A stretch of 64,000 nt of DNA from Anaerococcus pacaensis 9403502 (GCA_000308255.3 HG326666.1:177469-241468), one strand, 5' to 3'. Counted from the first letter of the stretch, positions 26,650 to 35,455 are shown. Numbers and translations: made by a program. Notes: generated by a model not told the origin, from the sequence alone.

Positions 26650-26694
26650 AAACGGAATGTCAGCTGAGTCTAACAGCTTCCATTCCGTTTTTAT
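26650..26694 (-). terminator. Terminator of the corrinoid/NhaC operon
   Basis: A ten-base perfect stem AAACGGAATG/CATTCCGTTT with T-rich flanks on the minus strand, 12 bases after the NhaC stop. It ends six bases from the regulator repeats of the next operon. Confidence 0.85.
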
Positions 26695-26705
26695 TTTAAA
26701 TCAAA

Positions 26706-28076
26706 TTATTTATGTAAACTAGCTACTTCACTTTCTGGCATATCATATTCAAAATTCCATGGGTCTTTGGAGTCTGCATATCTTACAAATACTGAAAGTA
26801 TAGCAAATGCCGCTAGCAGATATTGGTAGAATAAAAATGGCATTATATCTACTGGAGCGAGCAGACCTTCTGTTAGTTTTGCTGCCGCGAGTAGCTGGAT
26901 ACCATATGGGATAATCCCCTGCCCAACACATGCAAATATATCTAGGAAAGATGCGCTACGACGTGGGTCTACCTTATAGTCATTGGATAATCTTTTAGCA
27001 ATTGGTCCTGCAATTACAATAGATACAGTATTATTCGCAATAGATATATCCATCAAAAATGCCATAAGGGCAATGCCAAGCTCAGCAGATTTTCTACCCT
27101 TAACAAAAGATAAAATTTTATCGTTAATAAAGTCTAGCCCACCTTCTTTATTTACCATATAAGAAAGCCCACCGATCATCATGGATAGTAAAAATATTTC
27201 CGTCATTGATGTAAAACCATCATATATAAGTTTTGAAAGTCCTAGGAAATCAAAGCCATTTTCAAATAGCATGATGATACTAGAGAAAAATATCCCACTA
27301 GTTAGAACTACAAATACATTGATGCCCATAAGTGCTGTGATAAGAACAAGTAAATATGGTAAGACTTTTATTATTTCTATTGGTCCAGTTTCGATAGGAA
27401 CGATATTTTCAGGTCTACCAAATACTATAAAAAGTATTACAGATATGATTGCAGCAGGAAGTGCAATCTTGATATTCATAGCAAATTTATCTTTCATACT
27501 CACACCTTGAGTCTTAGTCGCTGCAATAGTAGTATCAGATATAATAGATAGGTTATCACCTAGCATTGATCCACTTATTAGGGCAGCTAAACTCATTGCA
27601 ACATTTAAGCCTGCACCTTTAGCAAGTCCTATAGTTACAGTTGTAAGAGCTGATACTGTACCTACTGAAGTACCTGTTGATGTTGCCATAAATCCTGATA
27701 TGAGAAATATACCTGCTATTATAAGGCTTGGAGGTATGATAGTAAGGCCCAAGTTTACAACCGCATCACGGCCACCACTAGCTTCTGCTACAGCTGAAAA
27801 TGCACCAGCTAATAAATAAATCAGACACATTGATATGATATCTTCATTACCACAGCCAGCAATAAAGTTAGCAAACTTAGTATTAAGGTCATCTTTAAAT
27901 ATTATAAATGCAACAATTACCGCTACAAAAGCAGCTACTGGAGCTGGCATTTGATAAAAGGCCATCTCAACACCTTGGATTTGCAAAATAATACCAGTTA
28001 GAAAGTAAATTACTATAAACACCAAAAATGGAATCAAAGCATAAGCTGATGCTTTAACTTTTTTATTATCTTTCAA
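26706..28076 (-). CDS. NhaC-family transporter
   Basis: A 456-residue, 11-12 helix membrane protein of the NhaC Na+/H+ antiporter family (ion-transporter superfamily). Diagnostic stretches are SGFMATSTGTSVGTVSALT, LISGSMLGDNLSIISDTTIA and SIANNTVSIVIAGPIAKRL. Family members exchange sodium for protons or for organic anions and amines. As last gene of the corrinoid operon it could import the methylated substrate, or handle the sodium gradient (inference). It starts 13 bases behind the methyltransferase stop, so co-transcription is likely. Confidence 0.87.
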   Translation of the reverse strand: MKDNKKVKASAYALIPFLVFIVIYFLTGIILQIQGVEMAFYQMPAPVAAFVAVIVAFIIFKDDLNTKFANFIAGCGNEDIISMCLIYLLAGAFSAVAEASGGRDAVVNLGLTIIPPSLIIAGIFLISGFMATSTGTSVGTVSALTTVTIGLAKGAGLNVAMSLAALISGSMLGDNLSIISDTTIAATKTQGVSMKDKFAMNIKIALPAAIISVILFIVFGRPENIVPIETGPIEIIKVLPYLLVLITALMGINVFVVLTSGIFFSSIIMLFENGFDFLGLSKLIYDGFTSMTEIFLLSMMIGGLSYMVNKEGGLDFINDKILSFVKGRKSAELGIALMAFLMDISIANNTVSIVIAGPIAKRLSNDYKVDPRRSASFLDIFACVGQGIIPYGIQLLAAAKLTEGLLAPVDIMPFLFYQYLLAAFAILSVFVRYADSKDPWNFEYDMPESEVASLHK

Positions 28077-28089
28077 TTTTTATCTCCTA

Positions 28090-29199
28090 TTACTTTAACT
28101 CTTTAGGCATCTCACCTAATTTTGCATCATGGCCATATTTATTGATTGCATATATGAATGCATCCAGGTTTTCCTTTGGTGTGCCCACCGGTGACCCACA
28201 ACCAGTAGCAGCTATGTATCCATTTTTGGCATCAGCCGCTTTTGCAATACAAACCTTTACTGCTTCTATTACATCATCTATGCTACCGTATCTCATCACT
28301 TCAACTGGTGGTACATTACCTACTACAATGAGCTTATCTTCTATTACATTCTTACATTCTTCTAGGTCTTCACAATTATCAACACTATAGAAGTCTATAT
28401 CTAAATCCTTGTAATACTCCCATTGTTTGTTGGTATGACCGCATATATGTAAGTTCGGCTTTATGCCATTTAGCTCATAGAGCCTTCTTAGGAGTTCTTT
28501 TAGATAAGGTAGCGAGAATTCTTGGACTTGTTTTGGACTTAGGATATCATCACACCCTACAGGATCAACCACCATTACACTAGTAGGCCCAAATTCATTT
28601 TTAAAGGCTTTAGCCCATGCCATGTTTGCTTCTATGCAGAAATCTAGCAGTTTTTTTACTTCTTCTGGTTGTTTTCTTAAGTCTCTTAGTAGCTTATTGA
28701 TAGGTCTAATTGCTGCTGCAGTAGAGATTGGACCTGCTAGTTCAGTTTCTATTCCCATATCAGGGAATCGTTTTTTTAGCTCGTGCGCTCTAGCTAATTT
28801 AGGTGTTAATACTTCGTTAGTGTAAGGGTCTGGCATTTCAATTTTGCTCATATCAAACGCTTCTTCCATGACAAATTCTTCTACATAGTCTATATCATTT
28901 TCTGGAAACACTAGCTTTGAACCCACAGCCTCGCCTATAGTCCTTAAGCTTAGCTCTTCGCTTAGGCCAACCATCTTGTACTCGTCATACTTAAACTGGA
29001 TTATATCAGCAAGCTTATCCACATCTTCCAAATCCCTGATTGTGTAATTTAGATGATTAGCTATAATCCTATTAGTACTCATGATACTAAAGGGAAGGTG
29101 GTCCACCCTTTTTCCACTCAAATAAGCACTAATTCGTTCTGCTGAAGTCATAAGGGGCTTATAATTTTTTATAAACTCAGTAAGTTCTTCTTGTTGCAT
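28090..29199 (-). CDS. UroD-fold corrinoid methyltransferase (MtaA/CmuA type), paralogue 2
   Basis: A 369-residue protein of the uroporphyrinogen-decarboxylase superfamily, but of the methyltransferase branch. The zinc motif is visible as PNLHICGHTNKQW (HxC) and later IAATGCGSPVGTP (second Cys). Core segments include DHLPFSIMSTNRI, TELAGPISTAAAIRPINKLL and DPVGCDDILSPKQVQEFSLP. It closely resembles its upstream neighbour. I prefer the ATG at 29199, preceded by AAAGGAGG, over a start 75 bases earlier. Likely role: methyl transfer to or from the corrinoid protein of this operon. It is not a haem-pathway enzyme; no other haem gene is here. Confidence 0.85.
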   Translation of the reverse strand: MQQEELTEFIKNYKPLMTSAERISAYLSGKRVDHLPFSIMSTNRIIANHLNYTIRDLEDVDKLADIIQFKYDEYKMVGLSEELSLRTIGEAVGSKLVFPENDIDYVEEFVMEEAFDMSKIEMPDPYTNEVLTPKLARAHELKKRFPDMGIETELAGPISTAAAIRPINKLLRDLRKQPEEVKKLLDFCIEANMAWAKAFKNEFGPTSVMVVDPVGCDDILSPKQVQEFSLPYLKELLRRLYELNGIKPNLHICGHTNKQWEYYKDLDIDFYSVDNCEDLEECKNVIEDKLIVVGNVPPVEVMRYGSIDDVIEAVKVCIAKAADAKNGYIAATGCGSPVGTPKENLDAFIYAINKYGHDAKLGEMPKELK

Positions 29200-29313
29200 T
29201 TTTCCTCCTTTAAAAATATTTATACAAAAAAGTAGATAGTGATAAACATCCTCTTTTATGCATGTGATAGTCATAATAGCTTGTTAAGGCTAGTTTTAAA
29301 TATATATCTTATA

Positions 29314-30429
29314 TTAGTCAATAAAAGCAGCTTCTGGCATTTCACCAAGCTTCGCATTTGCCCCATATTTTGATACAGCATATATGAAAGCATCAATGTT
29401 TTCTTGCGGAGTACCTGCTGGTGTGGCACATCCTGTGGCGCAAATATATCCATTCTTAGCATCCGCCCCTTTTCTAATGCACAATCTTACGGCCTCGATG
29501 ACCTCATCGATACTTCCATATCGCATCACCTCAACTGGAGGGATATTACCTATTAGTGTCAACTTATCTTCTATAGCAGCTTTGCATTCTCCCAAATCAT
29601 GGCAATTGTCTACACTAAATCCAGCTAATTCTAAGTCATTAAAGCTTTCCCATTGCCTACTGGTATGACCGCACATGTGCATGTTAGGCTTAAGGCCAGT
29701 GATTTCATGGATGCCTTTTGTTAGTTTGCTAAGATATGGCAAGGAGAATTCCACTGCTTGCTTTGGACTAAGGATATCATCACATCCCACTGGGTCTGCT
29801 ATCATTACATTTACCGGACCAAATTCTTCATACACCGCCTTAACCCATACCAGATTGGCATCCACACAAAAATCTATAAGCTTCTTAGCTTCATCAGGGT
29901 TTTTTCTAAGGTCTCTTAGTAGTTTGCTGATTGGTCTGATTGCTGCTGCCGTTGATATTGGACCTGCTACCTTGGTAGAGAAAGGATGGAGAGGTAAGGC
30001 ATCTTTTAATTTTCTTGCATTTTCCAGTTTCTTTGCGAGTACTTTATTGCTATATGGGTCTGCTAGCTCAATTAGATCCATGTTTAGCTCATCTTCCATA
30101 AGAAATTTCTCTATACGGTCATTGTCGTTCTCTGGAAAATATAACTCAGATCCTACTGCATGACCCATGGCTCTGAGGTTTAGCCCTTCACTTATACCTA
30201 TGATCTGGTATTTTTCCTCAATCTCTCTTAGGGCTTTGACTAAATTATCCATATCATATAAGCCTGTTAGCGTGTAGCCCATTTGTTGACCATATACAAC
30301 ATCTAAGCTCATGATATTGAAAGGCAAATGGTCGACTCTTTCTCCGCTAAAATAAGCCTTAGCCCTCTGATCCGAATTCATCTGAGGATGGTATTTTTCT
30401 AGTTCCTTTTTTAATTGTTCTTTGTCCAT
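29314..30429 (-). CDS. UroD-fold corrinoid methyltransferase (MtaA/CmuA type), paralogue 1
   Basis: A 371-residue paralogue of the next gene, similar over its full length by eye. The zinc-binding pattern is PNMHMCGHTSRQW, then ICATGCATPAGTP. Other conserved parts are DHLPFNIMSLDVV, KVAGPISTAAAIRPISKLL and DPVGCDDILSPKQAVEFSLP. It starts one base after the ECF S-component stop. Two close copies in tandem suggest either two methyl donors, or one enzyme for demethylation and one passing the methyl group to an acceptor such as tetrahydrofolate or a thiol; this cannot be decided here. Confidence 0.86.
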   Translation of the reverse strand: MDKEQLKKELEKYHPQMNSDQRAKAYFSGERVDHLPFNIMSLDVVYGQQMGYTLTGLYDMDNLVKALREIEEKYQIIGISEGLNLRAMGHAVGSELYFPENDNDRIEKFLMEDELNMDLIELADPYSNKVLAKKLENARKLKDALPLHPFSTKVAGPISTAAAIRPISKLLRDLRKNPDEAKKLIDFCVDANLVWVKAVYEEFGPVNVMIADPVGCDDILSPKQAVEFSLPYLSKLTKGIHEITGLKPNMHMCGHTSRQWESFNDLELAGFSVDNCHDLGECKAAIEDKLTLIGNIPPVEVMRYGSIDEVIEAVRLCIRKGADAKNGYICATGCATPAGTPQENIDAFIYAVSKYGANAKLGEMPEAAFID

Positions 30430-30430
30430 T

Positions 30431-30943
30431 TTAGCTCCTTATCTGTTTATCACCTAATAAATAAGCTTCAATCCTATTAATTAACAAGTAATATATGACT
30501 GCATTGCCAAACATGTGATTTATATCAAAAGGTATAGATCCGGCATATATGGCTAGAAATGTTGCTAGACTTCCTCCCATCAGGATATTTTGCATGATAC
30601 TAATTAGAAATCCATAGGCAAACCCTGATAGGCCAACAGCTACCGTTTTTGATATCGAGGTCTTTTTTAAATTTGCTTTATTAAATATCAAGTAATTTAT
30701 AAAGCCCAATATGCCATAATCTATGATTTGAAATATGACCCAATAACCAAAGCCTAGGTAGAAACTTGTAACTAGCATAGTTATAACACTTACTATAATT
30801 GATTCATCCAAGCGGCCTTCTATAGCGAGTATCAGTATAATCGGAGATAAGATTTGGACATTGGGTATTAGCCTAAAGCTAATCCTAGTGACCACACACA
30901 CTGCACATATTAGGGCTAGTCTTGTAAGTTTTTTGGTATCCAT
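30431..30943 (-). CDS. ECF transporter S component, probably corrinoid or related vitamin
   Basis: Substrate-binding membrane subunit of an energy-coupling-factor transporter, 170 residues with about six helices. It has the typical N-terminus KKLTRLALICAVCVVTR and GNAVIYYLLINRIEAYL near the end. ATPase and T subunits are not nearby, so it must use a shared ECF module. The preceding gene encodes a transcobalamin-like lipoprotein, and all neighbours handle corrinoid, so cobalamin is the best guess for its ligand (inference). Confidence 0.8.
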   Translation of the reverse strand: MDTKKLTRLALICAVCVVTRISFRLIPNVQILSPIILILAIEGRLDESIIVSVITMLVTSFYLGFGYWVIFQIIDYGILGFINYLIFNKANLKKTSISKTVAVGLSGFAYGFLISIMQNILMGGSLATFLAIYAGSIPFDINHMFGNAVIYYLLINRIEAYLLGDKQIRS

Positions 30944-31339
30944 CTAGAATTGTTCGAATTTAAACTCTACTTTATCTCCATCTTTTACTTCATATTCACC
31001 TATACCTATTTGAGGCATTTCATCATTTACATAATACATCCAGTATTGGTTGGCATCCTCATCTTGTTTAATACCATTTAGTTCTGTCATCATTCCATTT
31101 TCAAATACTGCATTGAAGTTTTTTTCTAAGAATGTTTGTAAGTTATCTTCTTCGGCAATAGTGTATTCCTTAGCTTCGCTCACCTCGTCTGTCACAGTAT
31201 TATTTATTGTAATAGAAATATTTGTTCCAACTACTTCTTCTGCTGTTGTTGTGTTTTGTGTTTGATTATTATTTTGATTGCCACATGCACTTAGGCCTAG
31301 GGCTATCAGTAAAATTAGACTGAGTCCGTATTTTTTCAT
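30944..31339 (-). CDS. DUF4430 (transcobalamin-like) lipoprotein
   Basis: A 131-residue lipoprotein with lipobox LSAC (Cys19), a short polar linker, and one DUF4430 domain: SITINNTVTDEVSEAKEY, EEDNLQTFLEKNFN, NQYWMYYVNDEMPQIGIG and VKDGDKVEFKFEQF. The domain is related to the C-terminal domain of transcobalamin/intrinsic factor. It ends directly before the ECF S component with no gap. It may capture corrinoid outside the cell and hand it to the S component (inference). Confidence 0.83.
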   Translation of the reverse strand: MKKYGLSLILLIALGLSACGNQNNNQTQNTTTAEEVVGTNISITINNTVTDEVSEAKEYTIAEEDNLQTFLEKNFNAVFENGMMTELNGIKQDEDANQYWMYYVNDEMPQIGIGEYEVKDGDKVEFKFEQF

Positions 31340-31347
31340 ATCTACTC

Positions 31348-32922
31348 CTATTTAAATTGCATAGACTTAGCAAAGACCCTATCATAGCCTTTACTAGTTG
31401 ATAGTTCGATATATTCGATTTGTTTAGCCAAATCCTTCATACCTTCTTTTATTTGATCATTCATTAATGCCATATAGGCCCCTACCAATGAGGAATTGCC
31501 TACGTATTCAATTAAAGCTTCTGCTTCTTTTGGTAGGATTCCCACACCTATTATATCTTCTTTTTTAAGGTGACTTCCAAATCCACCTGCTATGATTACA
31601 GACTTTAGATCGGATATTTCCATATCTTCTTTGTTTAAGAGGGTTATAAAGCCTGATAATATAGCTCCTTTAGCTAGCTGGACTTGTCTGATATCATTTT
31701 GGCTAATATATATATGGTTCTTCTCGTCGATTAATATAAGTCTTTTGCCTTTATCATCTTCTCTGATGTATTTTTTTCTAAAATCTTCATTAGTAAGGTC
31801 TTTTGGATCTATAATCCTACCCCTCTTGTTGACAAGATTTTTATCAACTATCTCAGCCACCGCACTTAGTAGCCCGCTACCGCATATGCCTGTTGGTTCA
31901 ATTCCTGCTATGGTCTTTATCTCGATTTGATCTGAGCTTATTTTTACACTTTCTATTGCCCCCGATTCGCCACGCATTCCACATTCAATATTCATCCCTT
32001 CTAGGGCTGGCCCTGCAGCTGTCGAGCAGCAATACAGATTTCCGCCGGCATTTAAGACTATCTCACCATTTGTACCTATATCTATAAAGAGACTATCAGT
32101 CCTTGCTTTTAAATCAGTTAAATAGACCCCTGCTACAATATCACTTCCTACAAAAGCAGATACATTGGGTAAAGTATACACACTTGCTTCATAACTAAGA
32201 CCTAGGTCGTCTGCCCTAATATTTTGCCCATCTAAAAAAACAGTCTCATAAGGGTAGACTCCTAAGCTTTTCGCATCGGCTCCCACTAGCATGTGTAGCA
32301 TAGTAGTGTTGGCTGCTACAACAATTTCATTTAAGCTTTCTTTTTCTATATTATTTTTAAAAATAAGCTCATCAATCATATTTTCGATGGCTTTAGTTAT
32401 CGATTCTTTTAGTATACTTATGCCATCTGGATTTTGATATAGGAAATTGATACGAGTCATCACATCAAGGCCATACTTGCTTTGAGGATTTAGGGAAGAT
32501 GTTTTATCTAGGATTGCTCCAGTTGATAAATCAACTAAGTTCATTGTGAGAGTCGTAGTACCTATATCTATAGCCACCCCGTAGCCCTCCCTAAAGTTTT
32601 TCTCAAAATCAGGAATATTTCCAGCATCCAAGACATTTATATCAGATTTATTTTCGTTTATAGCAATTTTTATATCAGATTTTGGATAAGATAAGCAGGC
32701 CAATCTTATGCCACTTTCAATCTCACTTTTTGATAAAAGATTAAGCTCTTCTGGGCTTATTTCCGATAGGTCACCTGCTATAAGCTTAAATTTGCATTTA
32801 CCACAAGTTCCCCTACCATTACAGAAATTACTTATTTCTATATTATTATTAGTAAGGCTAGCTAGAATATTATCATCATAATTTTCTAGAATCCTCCCCT
32901 TACTTACAAGCTCAATTTTCAT
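31348..32922 (-). CDS. Reductive activator of corrinoid proteins (2Fe-2S plus ASKHA ATPase)
   Basis: A 524-residue protein of the RACE/RamA-like group. N-terminal 2Fe-2S domain with FCNGRGTCGKCKFKL, a linker, then an ASKHA ATPase with GVAIDIGTTTLTMNLVDL, LFIDIGTNGEIVLN and AGPALEGMNIECGMRG, and the C-terminal IIAGGFGSHLKKEDIIGVG. It uses ATP to reduce inactive Co(II) corrinoid back to Co(I). Its ATGA overlap with the corrinoid-protein gene suggests that this protein is its client. Confidence 0.92.
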   Translation of the reverse strand: MKIELVSKGRILENYDDNILASLTNNNIEISNFCNGRGTCGKCKFKLIAGDLSEISPEELNLLSKSEIESGIRLACLSYPKSDIKIAINENKSDINVLDAGNIPDFEKNFREGYGVAIDIGTTTLTMNLVDLSTGAILDKTSSLNPQSKYGLDVMTRINFLYQNPDGISILKESITKAIENMIDELIFKNNIEKESLNEIVVAANTTMLHMLVGADAKSLGVYPYETVFLDGQNIRADDLGLSYEASVYTLPNVSAFVGSDIVAGVYLTDLKARTDSLFIDIGTNGEIVLNAGGNLYCCSTAAGPALEGMNIECGMRGESGAIESVKISSDQIEIKTIAGIEPTGICGSGLLSAVAEIVDKNLVNKRGRIIDPKDLTNEDFRKKYIREDDKGKRLILIDEKNHIYISQNDIRQVQLAKGAILSGFITLLNKEDMEISDLKSVIIAGGFGSHLKKEDIIGVGILPKEAEALIEYVGNSSLVGAYMALMNDQIKEGMKDLAKQIEYIELSTSKGYDRVFAKSMQFK

Positions 32923-33566
32923 TTATTTAATAAGTCTTTGGCAACTTTTACTGCTTCTGTAGCATTTTCACTATAGGCATCTGCACCTATATCTTTAGCG
33001 AAGCTTGCTGATACTGGGCCACCACCTATCATTACCTTAAATTGGTCACGTATGCCGCGTTCATTAAGTAGGTCGATTACCTTTTTCATATTTTCCATGG
33101 TTGTTGTCATAAGTGTTGACATCATAATGAATTGGGCATCATTGGCTACTGCTTCGTCCACAAATTTTTCAACTGGCACATCTTTGCCTAGGTCTATCAT
33201 CTTAAAGCCTGCTGTTTCTAGCATTAGTTTAACTAGGTTTTTGCCTATGTCGTGGGTGTCTCCTTGGACTACTCCTATTACACAGGTAGCAAGGGTATCT
33301 TCATTAGTTGTGTCGATTTCTTCTTTTAGGACATTAATCCCATTATACATAGCATCTGAGCAGATTAGTATATCAGAGATATAGTACTCTTCCTCTTCAA
33401 ATAGCTTACCTGCCTCATTCATCCCCTTGATCAAGCCATTAAATATAGCCTCTTCTGGGTCGTAGCCTTCAGCTAAATACTCTTTACAGACATCAACTAT
33501 TTCTTCATCTTCCATTTCAAGGACCATTTCGGCCATTTTGTCAAAATATTCTTCTTTGCTTGGCAT
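32919..33566 (-). CDS. Corrinoid (cobalamin-binding) methyl-carrier protein
   Basis: A 215-residue two-domain corrinoid protein. Residues 1-85 form the helical cap (B12-binding-2), then a Rossmann B12 domain with GDTHDIGKNLVKLMLETAGF, where DxHxxG gives the lower cobalt ligand His, MMSTLMTTTMENM (SxL) and VMIGGGPVSASFAKDIGADA (GGxx). It shuttles methyl groups between the methyltransferases of the operon. It begins directly after the small methyltransferase gene. Belongs with MtaC/MtbC/MttC-type proteins. Confidence 0.94.
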   Translation of the reverse strand: MPSKEEYFDKMAEMVLEMEDEEIVDVCKEYLAEGYDPEEAIFNGLIKGMNEAGKLFEEEEYYISDILICSDAMYNGINVLKEEIDTTNEDTLATCVIGVVQGDTHDIGKNLVKLMLETAGFKMIDLGKDVPVEKFVDEAVANDAQFIMMSTLMTTTMENMKKVIDLLNERGIRDQFKVMIGGGPVSASFAKDIGADAYSENATEAVKVAKDLLNK

Positions 33567-34346
33567 TTAATTCTCCTTTAATACTATTTTGTTAACCTTA
33601 TCAAACTCTTTTGGGGCAAGATTTATGCACCTATCTCCCATTATTATATTGTCCTGACTTAAAATTATGTTTATATATGGGGTTTTCTCTAAAAGATCAA
33701 TCTCCTCAAATTCTGCCATTCCTAAATCAACTAAAGCCAGGCTAGATTTTGGACACAGGTGGATTACAAAATTATATTCAGCATATAATTTCTCTACTTC
33801 TTTTAAGAAACTAAGTAAAAAATCATTAACATAATTTTTTACTTCGCGAGGACCTAGCACATCTACATCAAGCAAGCTTTCAGTAAAGCTAAAGGCACGA
33901 ACTCCTTTATCTAAAAATATCCTCATATATTCTATGTATATGTCAGTTAGGTCTTTATAAAGACTATGAAGCACATCTTTTTTCTTTCTCATAGCCTTCA
34001 TCACCTCGATGGCCCCCACCATATTATCGAGAACTGATATAGGACCCCTAATATCTATTACAGTTTTTTCTGGCCCCAATATCCTAAGAGCTTCGATCAT
34101 AGCTTTAAACTCAGCCTTGTCATAATCCATATTGAGGCTTACATCTTCAAGTTTTTCAAAAATAGGCTCAGTTGTCCTACCAAATTTAAATATCGAGCCT
34201 AGACATACAGAAATCATCGGCACTGGCGGTAAAGACAAATACCTTCCTTCTAGGGCAAAATCCGCCATTTTTTGAGGATTGGTAAAAATTTCCTCATCCT
34301 CAATTGGAATTTGTGGATTATCTATACATGTATAACCACGAATCAT
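33567..34346 (-). CDS. Short UroD-fold methyltransferase, first gene of the corrinoid operon
   Basis: About 259 residues from the ATG at 34346, which has GGAAGG nine bases upstream; a start at 34406 is open but would lie at the foot of the leader hairpin. UroD-like segments are RYLSLPPVPMISVCLGSIFK, VIDIRGPISVLDNMVGAIEV and DVDVLGPREVKNYVNDFLLS. The HxC zinc motif is present as VIHLCPKSSLALVD, with a later Cys in GDRCINLAP. It is about 110 residues shorter than the two other copies and diverged, so it probably has a different methyl donor or acceptor. Confidence 0.75.
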   Translation of the reverse strand: MIRGYTCIDNPQIPIEDEEIFTNPQKMADFALEGRYLSLPPVPMISVCLGSIFKFGRTTEPIFEKLEDVSLNMDYDKAEFKAMIEALRILGPEKTVIDIRGPISVLDNMVGAIEVMKAMRKKKDVLHSLYKDLTDIYIEYMRIFLDKGVRAFSFTESLLDVDVLGPREVKNYVNDFLLSFLKEVEKLYAEYNFVIHLCPKSSLALVDLGMAEFEEIDLLEKTPYINIILSQDNIIMGDRCINLAPKEFDKVNKIVLKEN

Positions 34347-34415
34347 AAGCCTTCCTTTCTTAATTTTAAGCATAAAAAAATAATGACTTATTATAGAAAT
34401 TTGCATATAAAAGCA

Positions 34416-34519
34416 TCTAAAAAGCGTGTACTTTAGGCAGGGCCTGCTTTTTAGACTATAATAATCATTAATTGTACGTATGTGGCAAGTGTACTATTCC
34501 CATCGAGGATTGCCCCATA
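34416..34519 (-). ncRNA. Candidate structured leader RNA: two tandem copies of one hairpin architecture
   Basis: In the 5' leader of the corrinoid operon (minus strand). Motif 1 (34519-34479): outer stem TATGGGGCAA/TTGCCACATA with one mismatch. Motif 2 (34455-34416): perfect ten-base outer stem TCTAAAAAGC/GCTTTTTAGA. Directly inside the 5' strand each has a small hairpin (TCC...GGA in motif 1, AGGC-CCT-GCCT in motif 2), then the same nine-base strand A(T/A)AGTACAC, then the 3' strand of the outer stem. The motifs are 23 bases apart. A weak AT-only hairpin plus T-run follows near 34370-34390. I know no riboswitch class that fits, and I see no classical cobalamin riboswitch here. Confidence 0.55.
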
Positions 34520-34529
34520 TCTTAATATT

Positions 34530-34557
34530 ATCTTACACATAGATAAATTTATGTCAA
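34530..34557 (-). promoter_or_regulatory. Promoter of the corrinoid operon
   Basis: On the minus strand TTGACA (34557-34552), a 16-base spacer and TAAGAT (34535-34530). Transcription would begin just before the tandem RNA motifs and give a leader of about 175 bases. Confidence 0.6.
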
Positions 34558-34678
34558 ATAGGCCGTCCCAATCTTTACTAATCCCGGTCTTGTCAAGTAA
34601 CAAGAAAATTATCAAAAAAATTAATAGAAATTTCTAAAAAAAGGGTATTTATTTTAAAAATAAAATAAGGAGTGGCTT

Positions 34679-35371
34679 ATGTCTTTGTTTAACAATTTAT
34701 TTGGTGAAAACGAAAAGAAAGAAAACGAAGTAGAAAAAAGATATGATAATCCTCTAGAAATCCTAGACAAACAGATTTGTGAAGACCCATCCTATGACCT
34801 TGCCTACAAGCAATACGAAGAACTCACCGATAGTGTAAACTTTTATGATAGCTTTTATCCTGATAATGGTGGCCCAACAAGAGATGAGGTTGAACAAATT
34901 CTTACTGGCCATTTCGATATAGTCCAAAGAGAGTTATTTGAAGATGATATATTAGTCGAATATAAATACGGCCCCTATGACGACCCAAACTTAGGCGAGG
35001 CAAGCAAGGCAACTATAGCTGTAAACTATATAAATGGTTTTGCTGCAGCAGTGACCTATACGCCTGGCAAATTCGACCTAAAACCTGACTCCTTTATAGC
35101 AAATGAGATGGCTGATAGAGTTATCCAACCCCACATAATCTTAGACCTAAATGGCAGAGCCCTAAGCACTGGTTGGACTTGCCTAAATGGTGATTGGGCA
35201 AACCTATATATGACTGCTGGTAGTGATGATGATGGCAACTTGTTAGCCCATTATTACCTATTTGTAAATAGCGTTGCCAAATACTATATCTACACACCTC
35301 TAACAAAAGCAGTTGTCGATATGCCGATGAATGCTCTAATAGTATTTAGAAATTACGAAGAAAGCCTATAA
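34679..35371 (+). CDS. Hypothetical cytoplasmic protein
   Basis: A 230-residue protein without signal peptide or membrane segment. The N-terminus is polar and charged (NLFGENEKKENEVEKRYDN); the remainder alternates strands, for example YINGFAAAVTYTPGKFDLKP, HIILDLNGRALSTGWTCLNG and HYYLFVNSVAKYYIYTPL. I recognise no family. It is divergently transcribed from the corrinoid operon, has an AAGGAG site before ATG and its own strong terminator, so it is a genuine gene. Confidence 0.75.
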   Translation: MSLFNNLFGENEKKENEVEKRYDNPLEILDKQICEDPSYDLAYKQYEELTDSVNFYDSFYPDNGGPTRDEVEQILTGHFDIVQRELFEDDILVEYKYGPYDDPNLGEASKATIAVNYINGFAAAVTYTPGKFDLKPDSFIANEMADRVIQPHIILDLNGRALSTGWTCLNGDWANLYMTAGSDDDGNLLAHYYLFVNSVAKYYIYTPLTKAVVDMPMNALIVFRNYEESL

Positions 35372-35377
35372 ACAAGG

Positions 35378-35407
35378 CCCCTGAGATTTGATTCTCAGGG
35401 GTTTGTT
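35378..35407 (+). terminator. Strong terminator of the hypothetical gene
   Basis: Perfect nine-base stem CCCCTGAGA/TCTCAGGGG, six-base loop, followed by TTTGTT, six bases after the stop. Confidence 0.9.
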
Positions 35408-35455
35408 AGTGAAAATTTCTTTTTCAATTTCCGGCTTGGTAAATAATCGATAAAG

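Noticed and set aside
28090..30429. Haem-pathway uroporphyrinogen decarboxylase (hemE)
   Set aside because: Both proteins have the HxC...C zinc motif of methyltransferases and lie with a corrinoid protein and its activator.
34346..34560. Cobalamin riboswitch upstream of the corrinoid operon
   Set aside because: I looked for the B12-box (GCCACTG-type) and the conserved core and found neither; the leader folds differently.
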